From Terriglobia bacterium (GTDB lineage Bacteria > Acidobacteriota > Terriglobia > Bryobacterales > Bryobacteraceae): a stretch of 62,864 bases of DNA. Both the position numbers and the translations under genes were made by a program. The notes under the pieces are model-generated. The model was not told the DNA's origin. It searched no databases and saw only the letters and a list, made by a program, of their open reading frames with translations. Below are positions 53,863 through 60,960 of this stretch, one piece after another. Each line of letters starts with the position of its first letter. Position 1 is the stretch's first letter. Where the stretch lies: positions 1 through 62,864 of the forward strand of contig JAIQFS010000029.1 of assembly GCA_020073145.1 (NCBI GenBank), read 5' to 3'.

Positions 53863-55092
53863 ATGCGATTAAACAGATGCCAAAGACTCAGTGTATGTGC
53901 GCTCGGACTTGCGCTCGCCTCGGTGTGCAGTGCACAAGATGCACCAGCGCAGGCCCCCGCGGCCCCGGCTCCGGCCGCACCTGCTGCCCCGGCGCCGCTT
54001 TCCACCCCCGCGATCACCGGTCCGCTCTCGAACCTCCCTCCGGCCGAATTTGACGCCGGACCGTTCGGCAAGCTCGCCGTGAACGGTTTTCTCAGCGGCA
54101 TGGGTCTCGTGCAGAATAACCACCTTCCCGGTGACGATTCCCACCAAGCGGCTTTAAGCAACGGGCAGGTGTTCATCCAAAAAACCGATGGCTGGTTTCA
54201 GTTTTACGTGCAGGCCGGCATCTACAATCTTCCGGCGCTGAGCTCATCGTTTTTGCCCAGCGATAAAGCCGTGACGGGCCTCTACGGCCCCGTGCCGGTC
54301 GCTTACGTCAAACTGCAGCCGGGCAAGAATACCTCGATCGAGATCGGTTCTCTGCCGACCCTGATCGGCGCGGAGTACACCTTCACCTTCGAAAACATGA
54401 ACGTGAATCGGGGCCTGTTGTGGAACCAGGAAACCGCGGTCAGCCGCGGCATCCAGTTGAACCAGACCATGGGCAAATTCGCGGCCTCGGTCAGCTGGAA
54501 TGACGGATTTTACTCCAATCGCTACTCCTGGATCAGCGGCTCTCTGGCTTATACCAACGGTCCGAGCGCCATCGCGTTCGTTGCCGGCGGCAACCTGGGA
54601 CAGACCGCCTACACGACCTTCGCCAACCCCGTCCAGAACAACGGCAGCATTTACAATGTGATCTACACCTACACCAAGGGCTCCTGGATCGTCCAGCCGT
54701 ATTTCCAATACACCGACGTTCCGGCCAATGCCAAGCTCGGCATCACCAAGGGCACGTCCACCACGGGCGGCGCGATCCTGCTGAACCACACCTTCAAGCA
54801 CGGCTTCTCACTTCCCGTGCGCTGGGAATATATCGGGACTTCGGGCACCACCACCGACGGATCGCTCAATCTCCTTGGCGCCGGTCCCGGCAGCTCGGGC
54901 ACCTCGATTACCGTCACTCCCACGTTCCAATACGGCGGCTTCTTCTTCCGCGGAGATATGGCCTACGTCCACGCGAGCAATTTTGTGCCGGGTTCCGTCT
55001 TCGGCCTCGCGGGCACCAACGCCGGCCAGTTCCGGGCCACCGCCGAAATCGGATTCGTGTTCGGCAACAATATCGTCGAGAAGAAACCGTAG
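53863..55092 (+). CDS. Outer-membrane porin (BBP2-like beta-barrel)
   Basis: The product has 409 residues with a signal peptide ending at VCSAQ. An Ala/Pro-rich linker leads to a barrel in which alternate hydrophobic residues are clear (VAYVKLQPGKNTSIEIGSLP, YGGFFFRGDMAYVHASNF, TAEIGFVFGNN). It fits the DUF1597/BBP2 group of outer-membrane porins. It should be a general or sugar-specific channel. A terminator follows immediately. It is divergent from tnaA. Confidence 0.82.
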   Translation: MRLNRCQRLSVCALGLALASVCSAQDAPAQAPAAPAPAAPAAPAPLSTPAITGPLSNLPPAEFDAGPFGKLAVNGFLSGMGLVQNNHLPGDDSHQAALSNGQVFIQKTDGWFQFYVQAGIYNLPALSSSFLPSDKAVTGLYGPVPVAYVKLQPGKNTSIEIGSLPTLIGAEYTFTFENMNVNRGLLWNQETAVSRGIQLNQTMGKFAASVSWNDGFYSNRYSWISGSLAYTNGPSAIAFVAGGNLGQTAYTTFANPVQNNGSIYNVIYTYTKGSWIVQPYFQYTDVPANAKLGITKGTSTTGGAILLNHTFKHGFSLPVRWEYIGTSGTTTDGSLNLLGAGPGSSGTSITVTPTFQYGGFFFRGDMAYVHASNFVPGSVFGLAGTNAGQFRATAEIGFVFGNNIVEKKP

Positions 55093-55107
55093 CCAGCAGG
55101 ACCTCCG

Positions 55108-55140
55108 GGGGCGGCTGGGCCACAGAGCCGCCCCTCTCTT
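55108..55140 (+). terminator. Terminator after the porin gene
   Basis: A 9-bp perfect GC-rich stem (55108-55116 with 55126-55134) has a 9-base loop and is followed by TCTCTT. It begins 16 bases after the porin stop. Confidence 0.65.
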
Positions 55141-55163
55141 CGGTATCCCCCGGGAGAAATCGT

Positions 55164-55607
55164 ATGTGCGATTATTCTTTGGCCTATTTCCCCAACCGCC
55201 TGGCCGTCGACGGAGAGCGTTTGGCGGTCCACCGGTTCCCCTGCGGCACGCTAGGCCTGGCAGCCGCTCGCCGCTCCTGGAAGCAGATCCTATTCCCCGG
55301 AACCACCTGCGCGGTGTGTGTACCGCCCGGGGCGCGCCTTCTGTTGGAAGACATCCCCGCCCACTTGCAGCGCGAATTCGAAATCCGGCCGTGCGAAGAG
55401 GTGACCTTCGGACAGCGGACCGCCGAGGAATTCACGCACCGGGATGGTGTGCGCTTTTCCAACGGCCGCGAGATTCTGCTGCAACGGCTCCAGCCCGGAC
55501 AGCGGGTTCAGGTGATCAGCCTGGCGCCGGACGATGAACCCGGAACCAGTTCTGATCGCCACCCGCAACATTTGAATCTGTTTGCCGTCGATAGGAATCG
55601 CCCCTAA
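55164..55607 (+). CDS. Hypothetical protein, beta-rich
   Basis: The product has 147 residues and no signal peptide or helix-rich part. The pattern (LAVHRFPCGTLGLA, TTCAVCVPPGARLLLEDIP, PCEEVTFGQRTAEEFTHRDG) suggests a small all-beta fold. Three Cys residues could bind metal. I do not recognise the family. It lies 15 bases ahead of the aldolase-like gene on the same strand, so it is likely co-transcribed. Confidence 0.6.
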   Translation: MCDYSLAYFPNRLAVDGERLAVHRFPCGTLGLAAARRSWKQILFPGTTCAVCVPPGARLLLEDIPAHLQREFEIRPCEEVTFGQRTAEEFTHRDGVRFSNGREILLQRLQPGQRVQVISLAPDDEPGTSSDRHPQHLNLFAVDRNRP

Positions 55608-55622
55608 AGAAGGGTAATCGGT

Positions 55623-56339
55623 ATGACACGGGCTGACCTGCAGGTACTCATCCAGGAAGTGGGAATTCTTCCCGCCCTTCGTGTGTCCGGGCTGGAGGAG
55701 GCACTGTGGGTATCCAAGGCGCTCCGCCGTGGCGGCATTCCCATTGTCGAACTGACCATGACCGTGCCCGGCGCCCTGGATGTGCTGGCGTCGTTGGTGG
55801 ATCATTGCCGAGACTTCATGGTTGGGGCTGGGAGTATCTTGGACCTCGAGATGGCCCGCTTTTGCGCGGAACGCGGAGCCGCGTTTCTCTCCAGTCCCGG
55901 GCTCGATCCTCAAGTCGTGGGCTTTGCCGTAGAGCAGAACCTCGCGATCATCCCCGGGGTATTGACACCGACCGAGGTGATGAGCGCGTGGCGGCTGCGG
56001 CCCGACTTTCTGCGAGTGTTTCCCTGTTCGCAAGTCGGCGGCGCCAGCTATATCCGGGCCTTGAAGGGCCCGTTCCCGCAGCTGCCGTTCATCGCCGCCG
56101 GAGGCGTGAATCAGAAAACCGCCGCCGAATTTATTCGGGCCGGCGCTGCCGCCGTCAGCTTGGGCGGCGAATTGGTTCCAACAGAAGCGGTTGAAATGCG
56201 TGACGAGAATCGGATTCTCGAGCTCGCCCGCCGGTTCCTGTCCATCGTCAGGCAGGCCCGCCCGGCGAGTCGCCCGGATCTCCCCGGGGACGATTCCGGG
56301 CCGCGTTTCCGCCCCTCCGAGACCGCGGTGCCGGCCTAG
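55623..56339 (+). CDS. KDPG/KHG aldolase-like protein lacking the Schiff-base lysine
   Basis: The product has 238 residues. The fold of 2-keto-3-deoxy-6-phosphogluconate aldolase is plain: GILPALRV, PIVELTMTVPGAL with the catalytic Glu43, VGAGSILDLEMAR and GPFPQLPFIAAGGVNQKTA. However the strand that should carry the Schiff-base Lys (usually KFFPA or KVFPC) reads FLRVFPCSQVGG, with Arg131 instead. It should not work as a class I aldolase. The last 25 residues are an extra Pro-rich tail. Confidence 0.85.
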   Translation: MTRADLQVLIQEVGILPALRVSGLEEALWVSKALRRGGIPIVELTMTVPGALDVLASLVDHCRDFMVGAGSILDLEMARFCAERGAAFLSSPGLDPQVVGFAVEQNLAIIPGVLTPTEVMSAWRLRPDFLRVFPCSQVGGASYIRALKGPFPQLPFIAAGGVNQKTAAEFIRAGAAAVSLGGELVPTEAVEMRDENRILELARRFLSIVRQARPASRPDLPGDDSGPRFRPSETAVPA

Positions 56340-56383
56340 TCCGCACCGGCCCTTCCGCCCGAGTGGCACGCCGCCATGCTGTG

Positions 56384-56875
56384 CTAGCCCTCACTGGTGC
56401 CGCCGGAAGGCGTGGATGCCGGGCGCGTCACCTCAATCGTCCCCTTGAAATAGGCGCCATCTTGAATGGCGATGCGGGAAGTTCGGATATCGCCTTCGTG
56501 CCGGGCCAGGCTGCGCAGCTCGACTCGACCGCTGGCCTGGATGTCGCCCTGCGACTGGCCGATAATCACCACGCTGTGCGCTTGAATGCTTGCCGTCACT
56601 TTGGCATGCGCCCCGATCGTCAGCGTATGATCGGGCAGTTCGATGCTCCCCTTCACTTCGCCATCGACGAACAGATCCTGGTCGCAGAAAATTCGCCCTT
56701 CGATCCGCACCGTGCAGCCTACCAATGATGTCTCGACAGAAATCTTGGCGTGCGTGGCGGCCGTCGGTACGAAGTTGCGAATCGCTCCGGTCGCAACCGG
56801 TTCGGTCTCACAATCCAAAATGGTGGGCACTGGTTTCACTCTTCCCGCGCCGATCGGCGCTTGTAATCCATCCAT
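56384..56875 (-). CDS. Bactofilin (polymer-forming cytoskeletal protein)
   Basis: The product has 163 residues. The beta-helical bactofilin core covers about 45-150: VRIEGRIFCDQDLFVDGEVK, GSIELPDHTLTIGAHAKVTA, GDIQASGRVELRSLARHEGD and IAIQDGAYFKGTIE. It polymerises without nucleotide and scaffolds cell shape or envelope enzymes. The N- and C-terminal tails are short and disordered. It is divergent from the CDF transporter gene and convergent with the aldolase-like gene. Confidence 0.85.
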   Translation of the reverse strand: MDGLQAPIGAGRVKPVPTILDCETEPVATGAIRNFVPTAATHAKISVETSLVGCTVRIEGRIFCDQDLFVDGEVKGSIELPDHTLTIGAHAKVTASIQAHSVVIIGQSQGDIQASGRVELRSLARHEGDIRTSRIAIQDGAYFKGTIEVTRPASTPSGGTSEG

Positions 56876-57024
56876 CGGTGGAGGGGCCCGATTGGTTTAG
56901 GTGCGCGTTTGAAATCAATCGGCGAAAGTCCGGGCGGGTGCCGTGCTAGCCTGAGGGACGGAGGACGACCCCGGTTCCTGGAGCCGAGCAGAGCGAGAAG
57001 CAGGCGGCCGCGCTGACCTCGCTG

Positions 57025-57861
57025 GTGGCCGCGATCGGTCTCACCGCGTTCAAGACGGTGGTCGGGTTGCTCACCGGAAGTCTGGGCATCCTGGCCGAAG
57101 CCGCTCATTCCGCGCTGGACTTGATCGCCGCGGTGATGACGCTGTTCGCCGTGCGCATCTCTTCGCGGCCGCCCGACCGCACCCACTTGTACGGCCACGG
57201 GAAAGTCGAGAACCTCTCGGCCTTGTTCGAAACCCTACTGCTGGTGGCCACTTGCGTGTGGATCGTGTGGGAGGCCGTTCGTCGCCTGTTCTACCACCGC
57301 GTCGAGGTCGACGTGACGGTCTGGTCGTTTGCCGTGATGGTGACCTCCATCGTCATTGATGTCTCCCGCTCCCGGGTGTTGGATCGCACAGCCAAAAAGT
57401 ACAACAGCCAGGCACTGGAAGCCGATGCCCTTCACTTTCAGACCGATATCTGGAGTTCCACGGTGGTGATCCTCGGCCTGATCTGTGTGAAGGCAGCGGA
57501 GTGGGTCCCGGCGCTCGCGTTTCTGAGCGAGGCGGATGCCATGGCGGCCCTCGGCGTCTCGGCGCTCGTCGTCTGGATCTGTGTCCGCCTCGGCCGCCGC
57601 ACCGTCGATGCGCTGCTCGATACCGCACCGGCCGGCATGGAACAGCGCATTGCCACGGCCGTCGAGGCCGTTCCGGGCGTACGCGATTGCCACCAGGTGC
57701 GGCTGCGATATTCCGGCCCGGTCCTATTTGTCGATCTGCACGTGCTGGTGGATGGAGGCCAGACCCTCACCCAGGCGCACGACCTCACCGAGTCGATCGA
57801 GCAGACCATTCACCAGATCGCTCCCCACGCCGATGTCACCGTCCATCCCGAGCCGGCCTGA
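57025..57861 (+). CDS. Cation diffusion facilitator (zinc/divalent metal exporter)
   Basis: The product has 278 residues with about six membrane helices and a cytosolic C-terminal domain. Metal-site residues are HSALD in TM2 and HFQTD in TM5, as in zinc exporters. HGKVENLSALFE is the family loop after TM2. The start is unusual. Family homology runs upstream into an open frame, but no ATG, GTG or TTG exists between the stop at 56947 and the GTG at 57025, so either the protein lacks the first residues or a CTG (57013) is used. It is followed 36 bases later by the multicopper oxidase. Confidence 0.85.
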   Translation: MAAIGLTAFKTVVGLLTGSLGILAEAAHSALDLIAAVMTLFAVRISSRPPDRTHLYGHGKVENLSALFETLLLVATCVWIVWEAVRRLFYHRVEVDVTVWSFAVMVTSIVIDVSRSRVLDRTAKKYNSQALEADALHFQTDIWSSTVVILGLICVKAAEWVPALAFLSEADAMAALGVSALVVWICVRLGRRTVDALLDTAPAGMEQRIATAVEAVPGVRDCHQVRLRYSGPVLFVDLHVLVDGGQTLTQAHDLTESIEQTIHQIAPHADVTVHPEPA

Positions 57862-57897
57862 GCGCGGTGAAACCGCGCCAGGTATATACTGGCCAGC

Positions 57898-59334
57898 ATG
57901 AACCGCCGACGTTTTCTTTCCCACGCCGCGCTCGGATCTGGCATTCTCTTGAGTGGCTGCAATCGCGGTTCGGGACCGGCCGCGCCCGCCTCCGAATCCG
58001 CTGCGGCAGGCGGCTCCGCCGACGTCACCCTGCGCATCGGTCAGGTCCTGGCGGACATTGCCAAGGACCACACCATCAGCACCGTCGGCTACAACGGCTC
58101 GGTGCCCGGGCCGCTCCTCCGGTTGAAGGAAGGCGTGCCGGTAACCGTCGACCTCTTCAACGACACCGATCTCCCCGAACTCGTGCACTGGCACGGCCAG
58201 ATTATCCCCGCCGACGTGGATGGCGCCGCCGAAGAGAACAGCCTCGCCGTGCCTGCCCACGGCCACCTCCGCTACCGCCTGACCCCGCAGCCCGCCGGCG
58301 CGCGCTTCGTCCATTCGCACGTGATGCCCATGTCCGACCTCACTCGCGGCACCTACTCCGGTCAGTTCGCCTTCGTCTACATCGAGCCCAAGACCAATCC
58401 CGGCCAGTACGACCAGGAACTCTTCCTCGCCACCCACGAATGGGAGCCCGTCTTCACCACCGAAGAAGACGAGGAGGAAGAGGAAGGATTGCCGCCGGCC
58501 CATCCACCCGCCGGCCCCAAAGACCCCAAGCCCAACGGCTGGGAGATCGGCTACCAGCGCTTCACCATCAACGGCAAATGCCTGGGCCACGGCGAGCCCG
58601 TGCGCGTCAAGGAAGGGCAGCGCGTCCGGTTTCACTTCCTCAACGCCAGCGCCACCGAGAACATCAAACTGGCGCTGCCCGGCCATCAGTTCCTGGTGGT
58701 GGGGCTCGACGGCAACCCCGTGCCCAAGCCGCAGATGGTCGACGTGCTCGAACTCGGAACCGCCGAGCGCATCGACGCGGTAGTGGAGATGAAGAACCCC
58801 GGCGTCTGGATTCTCGGGACTCCCCATGATGACGACCGCAAGAACGGCATGGGCATTGTGGTGGAGTACGCCAACAAGAGCGGCGAGCCGCGCTGGATCG
58901 CCCCGTCCAAGAAGGCGTGGGACTACACCCTCTTCGGCGATAACCGCCCGACCGCTATCCCCGAGGAAACCATCACCCTGGCATTCGGCAAGATCAACGG
59001 CGGCATGGGTGGTTTCAACCGCTGGCTGATCAACGGCAAAGCCTACGACGCCAAGGACGCGCCGCGCCGCCTCAGCAAAGGCAAGCGCTACCGCCTGGTC
59101 TTCGACAACCAGACCGACGACGCGCACCCCGTCCACCTCCACCGCAACAGTTTCGAACTGACCAGCGTCTACGGCAAGCCCACCTCCGGCGTGCTCAAAG
59201 ATGTGGTGCTAGTGAAGGGATACCGCAAAATCGAGGCCGACGTCATCCCCGCGATGGACGGCCTGACCTTATTCCATTGCCACCAGCAACTCCACATGGA
59301 CTACGGCTTCAAGCTGGTGTTCGACGTGGCGTGA
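57898..59334 (+). CDS. Multicopper oxidase, lipid-anchored
   Basis: The product has 478 residues. The N-terminus NRRRFLSHAA with LSGC is a twin-arginine lipoprotein signal. All four copper motifs are present: HWHG (97-100), FVHSHVM near 137, HPVHLH near 411 and HCHQQLHM near 457-466, where the final Met gives the type 1 axial ligand. The insert around 190-205 is very acidic (EEDEEEEEGLPP). It may oxidise Cu(I), Mn or organic substrates outside the cytoplasm. It is paired with the metal exporter upstream. Confidence 0.9.
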   Translation: MNRRRFLSHAALGSGILLSGCNRGSGPAAPASESAAAGGSADVTLRIGQVLADIAKDHTISTVGYNGSVPGPLLRLKEGVPVTVDLFNDTDLPELVHWHGQIIPADVDGAAEENSLAVPAHGHLRYRLTPQPAGARFVHSHVMPMSDLTRGTYSGQFAFVYIEPKTNPGQYDQELFLATHEWEPVFTTEEDEEEEEGLPPAHPPAGPKDPKPNGWEIGYQRFTINGKCLGHGEPVRVKEGQRVRFHFLNASATENIKLALPGHQFLVVGLDGNPVPKPQMVDVLELGTAERIDAVVEMKNPGVWILGTPHDDDRKNGMGIVVEYANKSGEPRWIAPSKKAWDYTLFGDNRPTAIPEETITLAFGKINGGMGGFNRWLINGKAYDAKDAPRRLSKGKRYRLVFDNQTDDAHPVHLHRNSFELTSVYGKPTSGVLKDVVLVKGYRKIEADVIPAMDGLTLFHCHQQLHMDYGFKLVFDVA

Positions 59335-59373
59335 GCGCAGGGCGTTGGCCTAGCGGTCCTACTGCCAAGTTCC

Positions 59374-59437
59374 CGGCTACTTCCCGTCCACCGACAGCGC
59401 CAGCAGCACGTTGCCCGGCATCCCCAGGAGGACGTTG
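59374..59437 (-). repeat. Left direct repeat: displaced, diverged 3' end of the quinoprotein gene
   Basis: These 64 bases align with 60897-60960 at a constant offset of 1523 and differ at about ten positions. On the minus strand they encode VLLGMPGNVLLALSVDGK followed by a stop, against VFVGMPGNVLLALSVDGK plus stop in the intact quinoprotein. The differences are of the kind seen between related strains, so this is not a simple recent duplication. It marks the far edge of the protease island. Confidence 0.8.
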
Positions 59438-59509
59438 CAAGCTCGATCGCCATTTACAGAATCGCGATAGAATCGGAGGCGTGTTCCACCGGCGCAGGCA
59501 GGAGAGCGC

Positions 59510-59692
59510 ATGGCTGATATCGAAATCGCGCAAGCCGAAGCCGACGCCCTCATTCAGATGGAGAAACGATTTGTCGATGAGCTGGTCTGGACGTTCCCAG
59601 CTGGCGGCGATAATAGGACATATGATAAGGAAAACGCTAGCCGCGACCAAACTGGCAACATACTCCATCGATTTGCCAAATCGAGCGTCTAA
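59510..59692 (+). pseudogene. 5' stump of a DUF6978-like gene
   Basis: ATG 59510 has AGGAGAG just ahead and reads MADIEIAQAEADALIQMEKR then VDELVWTFPAGGDNR (to about 59617), which I know as the start of DUF6978-type proteins. After that the frame continues for 25 unrelated residues over the protease start and stops. The rest of the gene is gone. The reading frame change coincides with the beginning of the lower-GC protease segment. Confidence 0.6.
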
Positions 59693-60416
59693 CGGGATGC
59701 CCACTCCAACTGGCACTGGCTTCTTCGTGTCGCCTGATGGTTGGTTTGTAACAGCAGCCCACGTAATCACTGAAAACGGCACAAGCGATGGGCCAGTGAG
59801 GGCCGACATCCCGCAGTCTTGGTTAATGAAAGAGGCTTATCCCGGAAACTTCATATCCGGGATGTGTCAGGACGTCAGCTTCGCCTACATTAATCCTGAA
59901 ACCGATTTTGCACTGCTCAAAGTTGATTGGGACGCCAATCGAGAAAAGGATCATCTTCGCGGCAGAACCGGCTTCCCATTCCTCACAGTGTCGGATCGAG
60001 AATTGAATGAGGGTGAGCCTGTCTATGCCTTTGGCTACCCACTCCCGTCACCTGTGATGTTCACCCCCACCGCCGGCCACAGTGGGCACTCGCCGCGTGT
60101 CACGTCTGCAATTGTGACATCCACGCTGGAAAGAAGTGCCTTCGTGTCGAGCCCTCAAGATGCCAAAGTCTACGTCCTCGACAAAGCGCTGAATTATGGA
60201 AATAGCGGCGGTCCCATTCTTTCAACCGCTACTGGCAAGGTCCACGCGCTCTGCTCACGTTTTCAACCCGTCAGCGTACCCCAGAATCACATTAGGTATG
60301 GCAACCAGCCCCTGCAGATTGTGATCCCAAGTCTTTACGGTGTCGTTTCGAGCTTGGCGAATGGCGAAATCCTGAATCAACTGCAGTCCAGGGGCATCGC
60401 CGTAATGTCCGACTAG
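59622..60416 (+). CDS. Trypsin-like serine protease without signal peptide
   Basis: The product has 264 residues. The chymotrypsin-fold triad is visible: His47 in FVTAAHVIT, Asp95 in ETDFALLKVD and Ser195 in YGNSGGPIL. No signal peptide or PDZ domain is present, so it probably acts inside the cell. GC is lower than in neighbouring genes. The ORF fits tightly between two broken genes: the DUF6978 stump ends about five bases before its ATG and the DUF1829-like fragment begins at its stop. Lone intracellular trypsin-like proteases occur as effectors in bacterial defence systems, but here that is inference. Confidence 0.8.
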   Translation: MIRKTLAATKLATYSIDLPNRASNGMPTPTGTGFFVSPDGWFVTAAHVITENGTSDGPVRADIPQSWLMKEAYPGNFISGMCQDVSFAYINPETDFALLKVDWDANREKDHLRGRTGFPFLTVSDRELNEGEPVYAFGYPLPSPVMFTPTAGHSGHSPRVTSAIVTSTLERSAFVSSPQDAKVYVLDKALNYGNSGGPILSTATGKVHALCSRFQPVSVPQNHIRYGNQPLQIVIPSLYGVVSSLANGEILNQLQSRGIAVMSD

Positions 60417-60833
60417 TTGATGCTTGCCGTGAATGATCTTTTCTACCTCGCCAAGCCAGTTGTGGAGAGCCTGTTTTTTGAAGATGTGGTTGCATGGCTG
60501 GACGCGAATGAGATCCGCTATACGCCGGGGGCGAAGTTCACCGGCATCAGCGGCTATGATCACTTGTTCAATTTCGTGATTCCGAAATCACGTAGGGAAC
60601 CGGAACGCATCGTGCAAGCGATCAACCGGCCGACGCGCGAAACCGCGCTGTCGTTCATCAACGCATGGACAGATACGCGCCAGACACGGCCCCCAGAGTC
60701 CAAGGCGTTCGCCATGCTGAACGACATCGAGCAGCCGGTCTCGGGGAACGTCATCGATGCGTTTCAGAACTACGGGATACGCTCCGTGCCATGGAGCGGT
60801 CGGGCGCAGGTCATCCTGGAGCTGGCCGCCTGA
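60417..60833 (+). pseudogene. 3' part of a DUF1828/DUF1829-like gene
   Basis: The frame reads [52 protein letters not shown] and ends near [13 protein letters not shown]. This equals, as I recall it, the second half of DUF1828/DUF1829 proteins of unknown function, which have about 120 more residues in front. Homology begins at the protease stop codon, so the front was lost where the protease ORF now lies. The remaining piece could still be translated from ATG 60420 and fold as a DUF1829 domain alone. Confidence 0.6.
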
Positions 60834-60896
60834 AGTGGACTTGGCAACCCGGCTCCGAGCCGTCACCAGCAATACCCCATCGGGCTCGTGTTCGAT

Positions 60897-60960
60897 CGGC
60901 TACTTTCCGTCCACCGACAGCGCCAGCAGCACATTCCCCGGCATCCCTACAAATACATTG
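60897..60960 (-). repeat. Right direct repeat: intact 3' end of the quinoprotein gene
   Basis: This is the partner of 59374-59437. It contains the last 20 codons and stop of the quinoprotein gene, whose stop is at 60900-60902. The island therefore abuts the 3' end of this gene and leaves it whole, as integrative elements often do. Confidence 0.8.

Noticed and set aside
57724-59142. Minus-strand frame of 472 codons opposite the multicopper oxidase
   Set aside because: The oxidase on the plus strand has all copper motifs; the antisense frame has none.
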